Origin: Planctomycetia bacterium
GTDB lineage: Bacteria; Planctomycetota; Planctomycetia; Pirellulales; JALHLM01
Assembly: GCA_034440135.1 (NCBI GenBank)
Contig: JAWXBP010000248.1
Span: 1-32,239, forward strand
Length of the DNA: 32,239 bases
Direction of reading: 5' to 3'
A program made the position numbers and the translations under genes. Shown in pieces: positions 1-8,217 of the stretch. Each line of letters opens with the position of its first letter. Position 1 is the first letter of the stretch. The notes beneath the pieces were generated by a model. The model was given only the letters and a program-made list of their open reading frames with translations. It made no database searches and was not told where the DNA came from.

Positions 1-964
1 CGCCGCGCGGCGCTGTCTTGCCGGCGTTGGGACGTGCCGCGGCGCGGGGAGGCTCGGCGGCTGGTTGTTGGAGCGGTACCGGCACCAGTTGCCAGCCCGG
101 CGGCGTGACCGGTTTGCTGAAGTCCTTTTGCAGGAATTGGAACTTCGGATTGATGACCGGCGTGCCGAAGACATGCACGGTGCGCGACTTGCCGTCTGGG
201 TGATAAATCTGTAAGCCCAGCATCGTCAGCGACTCGGCGTCGAGAATGACTTGCGCGCGGCGATAATTCTGCGCGTCGGCCTGAAACTTCGGAGTTGCTT
301 CGAGCAGCAGTTGGCCCGGTTGCGGCTTGACACCTGGTGGATCGATACGCAGCCAGTAGCGCGCCTTGAGCTTAGCGGCCTCGGTGCCGAACAAAAACGG
401 CAGCGGTCCGTCTTCGATGCCTTTGCCCTGTAGTTGCGGCGGCAACTCGTGCGCTTCAACGCGCTTCTTGTCCGGATTGAAGAGAAAGATAGTCTTGCCG
501 TCGGTCACCCAGTGGTCGACTTCGACGTCCTTGTCGTCGCGCGTTACATACAGCCCTTTATCGGGACGCTTGTATTTGATTTCGCCGGTGGTTTTGACCG
601 CTACTGCCGCTTGATTGCCGGGTGCCTGGGGTGCGGCGGCGATGGCGTTTTGCCGGTATTCGAGGCGCGTAAAAGACACGGAAAACTGATCGATCTTCTT
701 GCCTGCCGCTTCCCAGGCCTGGAGCAATTGATCCAACTGGGCTTCTTCTTGCGGCGATAACTGAAACGGCGCACGCGGCGCACCTGCCGGCACGTTGATA
801 TTGGGTCCCGGACGTTGGGCCGGAGCCTGGGCGGTGCGCGCCGCTGGTGCGGCTTGCCGCGTGGTATTCCGCTGCACGGGGACGCGCTGCGTTTGCGCGG
901 CGAGGCCGTTCGTCAAACCGGCGACGAGCGCCAAACTCAGAGAGCCCGAAAGAATTCGTTGCAT
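1..964 (-). CDS. TIGR03009-like secreted planctomycete protein, 3' end beyond the window
   Basis: An open frame of 321 codons runs off the left edge, so the C-terminus is missing. It starts at the ATG at 964, with GGAGG about nine bases upstream. The N-terminus MQRILSGSLSLALVAGLTNGL looks like a signal peptide ending near the AAQ at residues 22-24. A Gln/Pro/Ala-rich low-complexity linker (about residues 24-68) follows, then a folded part beginning LSPQEEAQLDQLLQAWE. The later text, with 'KIDQFSVSFTRLEY', 'TTGEIKYKRPDKGLY', 'WVTDGKTIFLFNPDKKRVE' and 'LPFLFGTEAAKLKARYWLRI', matches my memory of the TIGR03009 family. That family is planctomycete-specific and related in outline to LolA-like outer-membrane lipoprotein carriers. 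Its biochemical function is unknown. The visible C-terminus becomes Pro/Ala-rich again. Family assignment is fairly confident; function is not assigned. Confidence 0.8.
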   Translation of the reverse strand, partial: MQRILSGSLSLALVAGLTNGLAAQTQRVPVQRNTTRQAAPAARTAQAPAQRPGPNINVPAGAPRAPFQLSPQEEAQLDQLLQAWEAAGKKIDQFSVSFTRLEYRQNAIAAAPQAPGNQAAVAVKTTGEIKYKRPDKGLYVTRDDKDVEVDHWVTDGKTIFLFNPDKKRVEAHELPPQLQGKGIEDGPLPFLFGTEAAKLKARYWLRIDPPGVKPQPGQLLLEATPKFQADAQNYRRAQVILDAESLTMLGLQIYHPDGKSRTVHVFGTPVINPKFQFLQKDFSKPVTPPGWQLVPVPLQQPAAEPPRAAARPNAGKTAPRG

Positions 965-1092
965 CGCCCGCCTCCATGCGTGGCAGATTGAAGCGTTACA
1001 CGGCGGAGCGGCGCGCAACGGCCGCGCGCAGCATCCACCGGGGCGAGATTGTAGCGGCCGATGGTCGAAACGCCCAAGAGCGGTTTCGCGGT

Positions 1093-1533
1093 CTAGTTGG
1101 CGGGCTCGGTAAGCTGGCGAACTTCGCGCAAGATGCGGGTATGAATGGCGAAGAGGCCGCGCATGCGTTGCATGCCGAGGGCCTCAGCCAAGCCAAAGTG
1201 TTGGACCAGATCGCTCGGCGTGGCGAGGATTTCATCCGGCGCCGCGCCGTCGAAGGCGCTCACGAGGATGCCGACAAAGCCCTTCACGGTCGGAGCTTCC
1301 GGGGCGACGTCGGCGTGAATCCGCACCTGTCCGTCGGCCAGTTCGACCCATAAGAAGACCGGCGTTTGGCACTCTGGCACGCGGTGCAGGCCCGCGTCGC
1401 GCTCCGCGCGATACGTCTCCGGCAGCGCGGGCAGGCTCTCGGAAAAATCGAGCAGCATGATCAAACGCTCTCGCGGTTCGCAGTCGGCGAATTCGGCTTG
1501 AAGCCCGGCGAGCTTTTCTTGAACGGTAGGCAT
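1093..1533 (-). CDS. sufE: SufE-like cysteine desulfuration protein
   Basis: A 146-residue protein of the SufE family, which accepts persulfide sulfur from a SufS-type cysteine desulfurase and passes it to the Fe-S scaffold. The sequence shows the typical order: an N-terminal helix (PTVQEKLAGLQAEFADCEPR), a 'RLIMLLDFSESLPALPE' segment, then 'RVPECQTPVFLWVEL' with the conserved acceptor cysteine, and the C-terminal 'FGLAEALGMQRMRGLFAI' region. Length fits the roughly 140-residue family. I chose the ATG at 1533 because the family alignment begins there. An upstream in-frame TTG at 1554 would add seven residues, and neither start has a clear Shine-Dalgarno site. No suf partner gene is visible in the window, so this copy is isolated from its usual operon. 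Confidence 0.85.
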   Translation of the reverse strand: MPTVQEKLAGLQAEFADCEPRERLIMLLDFSESLPALPETYRAERDAGLHRVPECQTPVFLWVELADGQVRIHADVAPEAPTVKGFVGILVSAFDGAAPDEILATPSDLVQHFGLAEALGMQRMRGLFAIHTRILREVRQLTEPAN

Positions 1534-1581
1534 GAGGCAAAGTTGTAGGGACAAGATGAAATGGACGAGCGCGATGGTTGA

Positions 1582-3123
1582 CTACTCGGCGCCTTCGTTC
1601 GTTGGCGCTTGGCCGAGAATTATCTGTTCAATGCGGCCCTCGCGTTCGATTTCCAGCGACAGCGGGAGCGTGGCGTTGCGGAGTAACTCGCCGCATTGCT
1701 CCGGACCATCGAAGGGCTGCTCGGCGATGGAGTAAACACGATCTCGCAGCTTCAGGCCAGCCTTGTCCGCGGGAGAACCGGGCACTACGCGCGTGAGGAT
1801 CACGCTGTCTGGTTCTGCTTCATCGCCGCGCCAGGCCAGACCGAGGCGGACCGGGTTGCCGCGCAAGGCAATCGAAAGCGTGCGCGGTTCCGGTTCGTCG
1901 CCGCGACGCACCACGAGGTTGAGGGGACTTTCCGCCGCGAGCACCAGTCCGCCGAAATCGGTGGCGGCGGTGACAGGGACTCCGTTGATGCTTTCCAGCA
2001 CATCGCCGACCTGCAAGCCAGCAGTTTCGCCTGGAGCGCCGGGCACGACTCGCGCAATGCGCAGGCGCGCATCATCCACTTTTTCCCAAGCGATCCCCAA
2101 CCGGCTTCGCAGCGGCGCCAGCGGTTGCTCGCGCTCCGCGCGCCCTTCGGTCGTCTCGGAACGAGAACGTCGCCGGAATTCCGGCAACGTATCGGCGTCG
2201 GCCGTGGCGACGATCAGGTCGAACATCAAGGCGCTGACGCGTTGCATGCCTTCGACATTCAATAGTTCCGCATCGTCGCGGGGCGTGTGGTATTCGTCGT
2301 GCAAGCCGGTGTGCAACATTACCGACGGAAGTCCGGCGACGTAAAACGTGTAGTGGTCGCTGTCTTCGGACATCTCCCAGGTGAAATCGAGGCGCAGGCC
2401 AACCTGGTTCTGCCGACTGATAAAGCGGCGCAAGCCTTGGCCGGTGCGCGTGCCGTAGACTTCCAAGCGATCCTTCCGCAAGCGTCCGACCATGTCCATG
2501 TTGAACGCGAGCTTGACGCGGCTACGGGCGACGGTCGGCGCTTCGATCCAATGCTGCGAACCGAGCAGTCCTTTTTCCTCGCCGTCCCACAACGCGAACA
2601 ACAATGTCCGGCGCGGATGCGGATTGAGCTGCACGATGGCTTCGATGCACTCCAACAAAGCCGAGGTGCCGCTGGCGTTGTCGTCGGCGCCGTTGTGAAT
2701 GAATCCCGTCGGGCCGTTGCTGTTCTCGCGCGTGCCGTAGCCGACGTGATCGTAGTGAGCACCGACCAAGATGACTTCGTCCTGCAATTCGGCGTCGCTA
2801 CCGGGCCAAAGCCCGAGGATGTTGCGGTAGTCGTTGCCGAATTCCTGATAGTACGGCTTAGTCGGGCCAGCCGGTTGGAGGCCGTGACGCTGGAATTCCT
2901 TGACCAGATAGCCGCCCGCGGCTCTTCCGCCGCGGCTGCCGGCCTCGCGCCCTTCGAAGGTATCGTCCGACAGCCGATCCGTATGGACTTTGAGGTCAGC
3001 GCCGCGGATCGACGCCCGGGCGGCCGCCACCGCCGCGAGGTCGGCCCCCGCGGCCTGCTGTCCAGCTTCCCCGACGCACCAGCCAAGTAGGATTGCCGAT
3101 ATCCACCATAACTTATGCGTCAT
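1582..3123 (-). CDS. Secreted M28-family zinc aminopeptidase with two C-terminal PDZ domains
   Basis: A 513-residue exported peptidase. Residues 1-27 form a signal peptide (hydrophobic ISAILLGWCVGEAG). The M28 catalytic domain spans about 40-305 and shows the co-catalytic dizinc ligands: H123 in GAHYDHVGYG, D148 in GADDNASG, the E182/E183 pair in WDGEEKGLLGS, D210 in FNMDMVGR and H279 in HDEYHTPRDD. Two PDZ domains follow (about 338-420 and 425-505), each with a 'VVPG(A/S)P...AGL..GD/RD' core. M28 enzymes release N-terminal amino acids from peptides. PDZ-tailed versions are common in planctomycetes and probably act outside the cytoplasm on imported or surface protein. GAGAAG lies six bases before the ATG. 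The upstream region carries a palindrome (3192-3212) and a long inverted repeat (3242-3344). Confidence 0.9.
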   Translation of the reverse strand: MTHKLWWISAILLGWCVGEAGQQAAGADLAAVAAARASIRGADLKVHTDRLSDDTFEGREAGSRGGRAAGGYLVKEFQRHGLQPAGPTKPYYQEFGNDYRNILGLWPGSDAELQDEVILVGAHYDHVGYGTRENSNGPTGFIHNGADDNASGTSALLECIEAIVQLNPHPRRTLLFALWDGEEKGLLGSQHWIEAPTVARSRVKLAFNMDMVGRLRKDRLEVYGTRTGQGLRRFISRQNQVGLRLDFTWEMSEDSDHYTFYVAGLPSVMLHTGLHDEYHTPRDDAELLNVEGMQRVSALMFDLIVATADADTLPEFRRRSRSETTEGRAEREQPLAPLRSRLGIAWEKVDDARLRIARVVPGAPGETAGLQVGDVLESINGVPVTAATDFGGLVLAAESPLNLVVRRGDEPEPRTLSIALRGNPVRLGLAWRGDEAEPDSVILTRVVPGSPADKAGLKLRDRVYSIAEQPFDGPEQCGELLRNATLPLSLEIEREGRIEQIILGQAPTNEGAE

Positions 3124-3191
3124 CGCACGCTTCTCGCGCTGAGATCGATCTTGCCCAAGGCTCCGATCGATTCAATATATCGACGCGAATG

Positions 3192-3212
3192 CATTCTCGC
3201 AGTACGAGAATG
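3192..3212. promoter_or_regulatory. 8-bp perfect palindrome with 5-nt centre upstream of the M28 peptidase
   Basis: CATTCTCG (3192-3199) and CGAGAATG (3205-3212) are exact inverted copies around CAGTA. The site lies about 70 bases upstream of the peptidase start at 3123, where an operator or a leader hairpin would be expected. I do not recognise the binding protein. It could equally be a chance small hairpin. Confidence 0.3.
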
Positions 3213-3241
3213 GCGCGAAGCTTTGCGTAGCGCTCATTTGA

Positions 3242-3344
3242 CTGTGGGAGGCGTCTCCGACGCCGATGGAGACGGCGCGGCAGCCCTCGACGCGTTGATT
3301 CAAATTCACGCTCGCGCCATCGGCGTCGGAGACGCCTCCCACAG
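3242..3344. repeat. Inverted-repeat doublet, 28-bp perfect arms, 47-nt spacer
   Basis: The arm CTGTGGGAGGCGTCTCCGAC and its next eight bases (3242-3269) recur as an exact reverse complement at 3317-3344. The 47-nt spacer (3270-3316) has no obvious structure. The element fills most of the gap between the epimerase gene stop (3367) and the M28 peptidase start (3123). It has no coding capacity. This type of short intergenic inverted pair is a familiar dispersed repeat in planctomycete genomes and resembles a REPIN (two REP units facing each other). It would form a very stable hairpin in RNA and could also act as a terminator. Confidence 0.85.
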
Positions 3345-3366
3345 GGTTGCTGCGGCGCTCGGTCGG

Positions 3367-6300
3367 TTAGAGACGAATTGTGTCGATCAAGCGCCGGCGG
3401 CCGCGCGTCGTTGGCAATGCACTGAACACCGTGGCGCCGCTTGATTCCAAATCGGCAAACGCCTGATCCCGGGCGGCGACGACTGGATTCGACGAGGTTC
3501 CTCCTGCGGCGCGAAGCTGCTGGCCCACGGCTTCGAGTTCGTAGAGCACCGTCGCGGTCGTGCCGGGCGTGGTCGACATGGTCAAGGTTCCGGCGCCATT
3601 CGCCGCACCGGAGGCGACGGTCGTGCCATTGCGGGAAAGCTCGTAAGTACCCGCCGCGGCAAGTTCATCGAAGACCAGCGTGAGCGTCACGCTCGCGGAC
3701 GACGCCATGACTTTGAATGACGATGCGGCATTCACCGGTTCGACGGTCGCCGTACCGCCGGAAACCGCGACATGCAGAGGGACGCGTTCCACAAGCGCCT
3801 CAGCTTCCAGGCCGGTGAGCGCGGACGTCACCACGAAGGTCGACCCGGTTGAAGTGACCGTGTTGATGTCGCCCGACGCCGCTTCGCCGTCTTCGTCAAA
3901 CAGCGAGTAGATTGCTCCGAGCGCGTCGCTGAACGTGACGATGCTGTATTGATCGAGATCGAGAAGTACCGCGTCCTGACCGCTGACCGCGAGCGGTGTG
4001 GAAGCGGTGGAAAGTCCCCGTACCTTGAGCTTGGTGTCCAGCGAAACGGCATTGTCGCGGAACACATTGTTTCTCGCCCACTCGAACAATACGGTATTCC
4101 CTTCACCATTGTTGAGGATCGTGTTGCCGGCGAACGTGTTGGCGTCGGATTCGCGAGCGCGGACCGCGTAGCCGCCGTTGTTGGCGATGGTATTGCCGGT
4201 GAAGACGTTTAATTTGGGTCGACCGTCATCGCCCGGGCTGGGCGGATCGGATCCCTGAAAGAAGCGGATGCCTTGATCCAGGTTGTCGCTGAAGACGTTG
4301 TTTTCGATGAGATTCTCGGCCGCGCCGACCGTAAAGCGGATGCCGTGCAGATTGAACCGTGCGGTGTTGTTGCGAATGACGTTGTAACGGCTGTCGAAGA
4401 TGGCGATCCCGGTATCGGCGTTGCCGAGCGTGATGTTGTCCTCGATCAAGGCGTAGTCGGTACTGCGATGCAGCATGATGCCGTTGCCGCCGTTGTTGTT
4501 GCTGATATTGCCGGCGATCGTAATGTGATCGCAGCGCTTCGAGCCGATGATGCCGTGCGTGCCGTTGTCGTGCACGTAGTTGTTGGTGATGGTGAGATAG
4601 TCGGAGTCGTCGTGCGGATCGAATCCGTAGGCGACGTTGTAGGCCAACTCGTTGCCGTCCCACAGGCCCCCTTGGTGGCCGTAGGTGAAGACGCCGAAGT
4701 AATTATGGTGGATGTAGTTGTTCAGAATGTCGCCGTAGACGTTGACGACGTCGTACAGTTCGTAGTTCGGTCCGGCCTCGCCGATCACTTTCCAGGACAG
4801 TCCATAGGCTTCGCTGTTGTGCGAGCCGAGGTAGCCGATCTCGCTGTCGACGATGTCCATTCGGGATTCAAGCGGCGTGACGCCATCCGCCGCCAAGCTC
4901 GAACGGACGCGAATGTAAGCGCGGCCGAAAAAGTCGTACTCGGTGTCCGGCCCGTTCACCGCGTTATTCCACGAGGTGACGTAAGTCGAGCGGATATCGA
5001 CCGTGCCATAGTCGCCACGAATCTCGACAATCGCGTTCGTCGCGAGCGTGTTTTCGCTGCGCAGGCGCAGTTGATTGACGTCCCCGCCGATGGCGGTCCC
5101 GTGTAGCAGCAGCGCGCCGCCGTTGATGATGCGAATATTCGCGTCCAGCTTCCAAATTGCCGCGCCGGCGTCGACCAGCGCCAGCGGCGCGCTGGGCACC
5201 AGGTATTTGATGTCGGACAGCGTCGCCGTGTCGCCGTCGATGTAAATGATGTTCGACGTCGCCGAATAGCTGACAAAGGCCGCCAGCACCACAATGTTGG
5301 ACTGTTTGCCGGTCGCGCCAGTTGTCGTGTCCGTGACGACGATCGCCCGGTTCTGCGCCGTGTTGCGCAGCACTGCCGTGAACTCCTTCGCGCCCGCATC
5401 CACCGGAGTGAACGTGTACGGCGCCGGCAGGATGGCATTAGTGTCGCCGCTGGTAAAGGCAATTGTGCCCACGTAGTTCAGCACGACATTGCCATAGACA
5501 TCGAGCGCGGAAACGCTCAGCGGATGCGCGTCGCCGGCAATCGTCGGCGAAGTGAAGCCCTCGACTTTAAAGGCCGCCAGGTCTGCGTGGACCACGGTTC
5601 CGGCCCTGACCGTCGTGAAAACGCCTGAGGCGATGTCCGTGAAGGTCAGTGTTTGCGGACCCGCCGTTTTCAACGTGACGCTGATTTGTTTGCTACCGGC
5701 GTCCGCCGACGTCATGGTGACGCTGCCTGGCACTCCGCCAAAAGGATCGGACGTGGTGACTGAAACCGTTCCAACGTAGCTCTGAAACACGCCGCCACCG
5801 ACATCGAGCGCGCCGATGGTAACCGTCTGCGTCGCGCCCGCGGTGCTGATTGGCGCCGTTCCGGTGGCGCTGAACCCCGTCAATCCATGTGCGACGACAG
5901 TGATACCGGTCAGGCTCTTGTTGAAGCCTCCTGCCGTGTCAGTCGCTTTCACCCAGACGCCAGTGTCGCCGGTCACGAGCGTCACCGGCAACGTGGCGAC
6001 GCCGGCATTCGCCGTGGTGAAGCTGAAGTTCGGCGGCAGGATTGCGGCCGCGTCCTTGCTCGTGATCTGCACTGTGCCGGCGTAGCCGGTGGCGACGTTG
6101 TTATAAGCGTCGAGCGCCGTGACGGTCAGCCCATATTGCTGGCCGGCGTCGGCGACGGACGGAATTCCATCCAGCGCGAGCTTCGACGCGGCGCCTGGAA
6201 TAATGCTGAATGTCCGCACATAGACGCCGCCGGCGGTCCCATTGCCATCGCCGTCGAGCATTTCACCTTGCAGGTCGACAATCGTGTCATACGCGGTGAG

Positions 6301-6648
6301 ACGATAGGCGCCGACGGGAATCCGATCAAACTTGACCGTGGCGGTACGGCCGGAATACGTCGGCGTGGTCGGATAGAGCACGTCGTCCGAGGTGTTGAAC
6401 AAGGAATCTGCGCCGGCGGCGCGCAGATCGTAGTTCGACGATACAGCGCCGCCGGTGACGGTTTCACTGAACACGACTTTGATCGACGTGATGCCGGCCA
6501 CGATCGAGGGATTGCCGTTCAGCGCTGGCGTGGTCGACTCGACAAACGGAGCGCCCGCTAGCAGGCAGCGGCGCTCGAGCGGCTCGCCGTGAAGGCGAAC
6601 GGAAGAGTTCAGGCAGGCAGGGACGCGGGAGGTTCGTCTGGAGCGCAT
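3367..6648 (-). CDS. algG: Surface mannuronan C5-epimerase-like protein: LEPR-XLL, three Ig-like repeats, AlgG/AlgE-type beta-helix
   Basis: Counted from the ATG at 6648, the protein has 1093 residues. An in-frame GTG at 6747 would add 33 atypical residues. Residues 21-32 (GEPLERRCLLAG) are the planctomycete LEPR-XLL motif of large surface proteins. About 35-135 is a Big/Ig-like domain, followed by three similar domains of about 100 residues to about 455, each with an 'ALD.Y.N.V..Y.GT' core. About 460-830 is a right-handed parallel beta-helix with many 'N.I..N' turns. It contains 'SEIGYLGSHNSEAYGLSW' and Y674-GFDPHDDSD (D677, H679). The YGFDPH segment is the active-site signature of alginate C5-epimerases (AlgG DPHD, AlgE YGFDPHE). 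The C-terminal ~200 residues are Ala/Thr/Val-rich beta-domains. It is the last gene after algD in the same orientation. The likely role is converting mannuronate to guluronate in exported polymer. Another uronan as substrate is possible. Confidence 0.8.
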   Translation of the reverse strand: MRSRRTSRVPACLNSSVRLHGEPLERRCLLAGAPFVESTTPALNGNPSIVAGITSIKVVFSETVTGGAVSSNYDLRAAGADSLFNTSDDVLYPTTPTYSGRTATVKFDRIPVGAYRLTAYDTIVDLQGEMLDGDGNGTAGGVYVRTFSIIPGAASKLALDGIPSVADAGQQYGLTVTALDAYNNVATGYAGTVQITSKDAAAILPPNFSFTTANAGVATLPVTLVTGDTGVWVKATDTAGGFNKSLTGITVVAHGLTGFSATGTAPISTAGATQTVTIGALDVGGGVFQSYVGTVSVTTSDPFGGVPGSVTMTSADAGSKQISVTLKTAGPQTLTFTDIASGVFTTVRAGTVVHADLAAFKVEGFTSPTIAGDAHPLSVSALDVYGNVVLNYVGTIAFTSGDTNAILPAPYTFTPVDAGAKEFTAVLRNTAQNRAIVVTDTTTGATGKQSNIVVLAAFVSYSATSNIIYIDGDTATLSDIKYLVPSAPLALVDAGAAIWKLDANIRIINGGALLLHGTAIGGDVNQLRLRSENTLATNAIVEIRGDYGTVDIRSTYVTSWNNAVNGPDTEYDFFGRAYIRVRSSLAADGVTPLESRMDIVDSEIGYLGSHNSEAYGLSWKVIGEAGPNYELYDVVNVYGDILNNYIHHNYFGVFTYGHQGGLWDGNELAYNVAYGFDPHDDSDYLTITNNYVHDNGTHGIIGSKRCDHITIAGNISNNNGGNGIMLHRSTDYALIEDNITLGNADTGIAIFDSRYNVIRNNTARFNLHGIRFTVGAAENLIENNVFSDNLDQGIRFFQGSDPPSPGDDGRPKLNVFTGNTIANNGGYAVRARESDANTFAGNTILNNGEGNTVLFEWARNNVFRDNAVSLDTKLKVRGLSTASTPLAVSGQDAVLLDLDQYSIVTFSDALGAIYSLFDEDGEAASGDINTVTSTGSTFVVTSALTGLEAEALVERVPLHVAVSGGTATVEPVNAASSFKVMASSASVTLTLVFDELAAAGTYELSRNGTTVASGAANGAGTLTMSTTPGTTATVLYELEAVGQQLRAAGGTSSNPVVAARDQAFADLESSGATVFSALPTTRGRRRLIDTIRL

Positions 6649-6801
6649 ATCAAGGGATTCCGGATTTGAGAAAGGGCGTCCTTGCGGGAATAGATCGGTG
6701 CGCCGACCGCCGGCGGGGGCCGCCGGGCATCCGAGCCCGACGACCACCAGGCAGGCAGTTCTTTGAACAAATCAACGATGAGTACGACGGGCGGCGGCCC
6801 G

Positions 6802-8217
6802 CTATGCACGCCGCGCCACGGCGGCCGCGGCGCGTGGCCGGGGCGACTTCACGCGTTTCAACGATTTATGCGACCCGCTGAGAGCCACGGTCGGCACGTC
6901 CACGTCGGCGACGGACTCCGCGTGCGCGGCGATGGTTCGGCCGGCGCCGGTCAGATCGATGACCATGGGGGGACATTCCATGCTGCACGCGACGTCAAAC
7001 AAGTCGTTGTCGTCGCGCGTTAGCACCAGCGCGTCGGCATGCGCCAGCAACTCTTCGGCGGTGCCGACCAGGCGATTGGCGAGATGCGGAATGTGATGCT
7101 CGATGTAATCCCGATTCGCCCCCGTCAGTCGCGCCGTCTTCACAGCGGCGTCGAGGATTCGCAAGTCGTACCCCTTGCCGATCAGGTATTCGGCGATCGT
7201 GACCATCGGACTTTCACGCAAGTCGTCGGTGCCTGGCTTGAAGGCCAGCCCGTCCATGGCGATGCGGCGATGGCCATTGAGATGCAGCACCGCATCGTAA
7301 GCGCGATGTTTGTGCGCTTCGTTGCTGAGACCAATGGATCGCAGCAACGGCGTGTCCACGCAATGCTTGGTCGCCAGCGAAACCACGGCGCTCAAGTCTT
7401 TCGGCAGACAAGAGCCGCCGTAGGGCATGCCGGGACGAAGGTATGCTGGCGAGATGTTCAACTTGCGATCCATCGTGAGCAATCGCATGACGGCGCGGCC
7501 GTCGACGCCCAGTTCCGAGCAGAGCGAGCCGACTTCGTTGGCGAAGGCGACCTTCATCGCGTGGAACACATTGCAGAGCGTCTTGAGCATTTCCGCCTGC
7601 TTATACTGCACCCATTCGATCCGCTCCGGATCGACGGCCATCAGCGCGGCAATGGCGCCTTTTTCCACGTCGGGCTGACCGTCAGCCGTGCCGACCACGA
7701 CGAGCGGCGGGTCGAAATAATCGCGCACGGCAGTGCATTCGCGGAGATATTCCGGGACGATCACGATGCTCACATGGCCGTTGGATTTTCCTGTTGGGCC
7801 TAGGATCGCTGGAACGAGCAGCCCTTCCACCGTGCCCGGCGCGACCGTGCTGCGCATGATGACGAGGTGCGGCTCCGTCTTCTTGCTGAGCGCCGCGCCG
7901 ATAGCCTTCGCGGTGGCCATCACCGCGGACAGATCGTGCGAACCGTCGCGGCCGGTCGGCGTGCCGACGCAAATGAGCGTGGCGTCCGTGTCCAGTACCG
8001 CTTGCTCCGCGTTGGTGGTGGCGGTGATCCGCTTGGCGAGATGCCCTTCGGTCAACAACTCGTCGACTTGCGGCTCGACGACCGAGGCGATGCCGTTGGC
8101 GATCGCATTCACTTTGGATTCCACGACGTCGACGCCGATCACGTGATGACGCAGACGAGACAAACAGGCGACGCTGACGCAGCCGACGTAGCCCAATCCG
8201 AAGACGCTAACTCTCAT
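6802..8217 (-). CDS. algD: GDP-mannose 6-dehydrogenase (AlgD-type nucleotide-sugar dehydrogenase)
   Basis: A 471-residue cytoplasmic enzyme of the UDP-glucose/GDP-mannose dehydrogenase family. It performs a two-step NAD-dependent oxidation of the sugar C6 alcohol to a uronate. The Rossmann start MRVSVFGLGYVGCVSVACLS, 'TLICVGTPT', 'STVAPGTV', 'VPEYLRE' and the catalytic cysteine C270 in 'YLRPGMPYGGSCLPKDLSAV' are all visible. The LRPG..(F/Y)GGSCLPKD form is typical of AlgD, which makes GDP-mannuronic acid. UDP-glucose dehydrogenases usually have 'GPG.GGSCFPKD'. The start overlaps the stop of the alg8-like gene by four bases (ATGA), indicating translational coupling. The last ~25 residues are a basic, Ala/Arg-rich tail beyond the usual fold. 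Family is certain; the GDP-mannose preference is inferred from motif and neighbours. Confidence 0.88.
   Translation of the reverse strand: MRVSVFGLGYVGCVSVACLSRLRHHVIGVDVVESKVNAIANGIASVVEPQVDELLTEGHLAKRITATTNAEQAVLDTDATLICVGTPTGRDGSHDLSAVMATAKAIGAALSKKTEPHLVIMRSTVAPGTVEGLLVPAILGPTGKSNGHVSIVIVPEYLRECTAVRDYFDPPLVVVGTADGQPDVEKGAIAALMAVDPERIEWVQYKQAEMLKTLCNVFHAMKVAFANEVGSLCSELGVDGRAVMRLLTMDRKLNISPAYLRPGMPYGGSCLPKDLSAVVSLATKHCVDTPLLRSIGLSNEAHKHRAYDAVLHLNGHRRIAMDGLAFKPGTDDLRESPMVTIAEYLIGKGYDLRILDAAVKTARLTGANRDYIEHHIPHLANRLVGTAEELLAHADALVLTRDDNDLFDVACSMECPPMVIDLTGAGRTIAAHAESVADVDVPTVALSGSHKSLKRVKSPRPRAAAAVARRA

Noticed and set aside
6649-6747. The GTG at 6747 as start of the epimerase-like protein
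   Set aside because: The extra 33 residues look random. LEPR-XLL proteins normally begin shortly before the motif, as with the ATG at 6648.
6802-8217. Assignment as UDP-glucose 6-dehydrogenase
   Set aside because: The LRPGMPYGGSCLPKD motif and the Alg8-like neighbour favour GDP-mannose 6-dehydrogenase. UDP-glucose use is not excluded.
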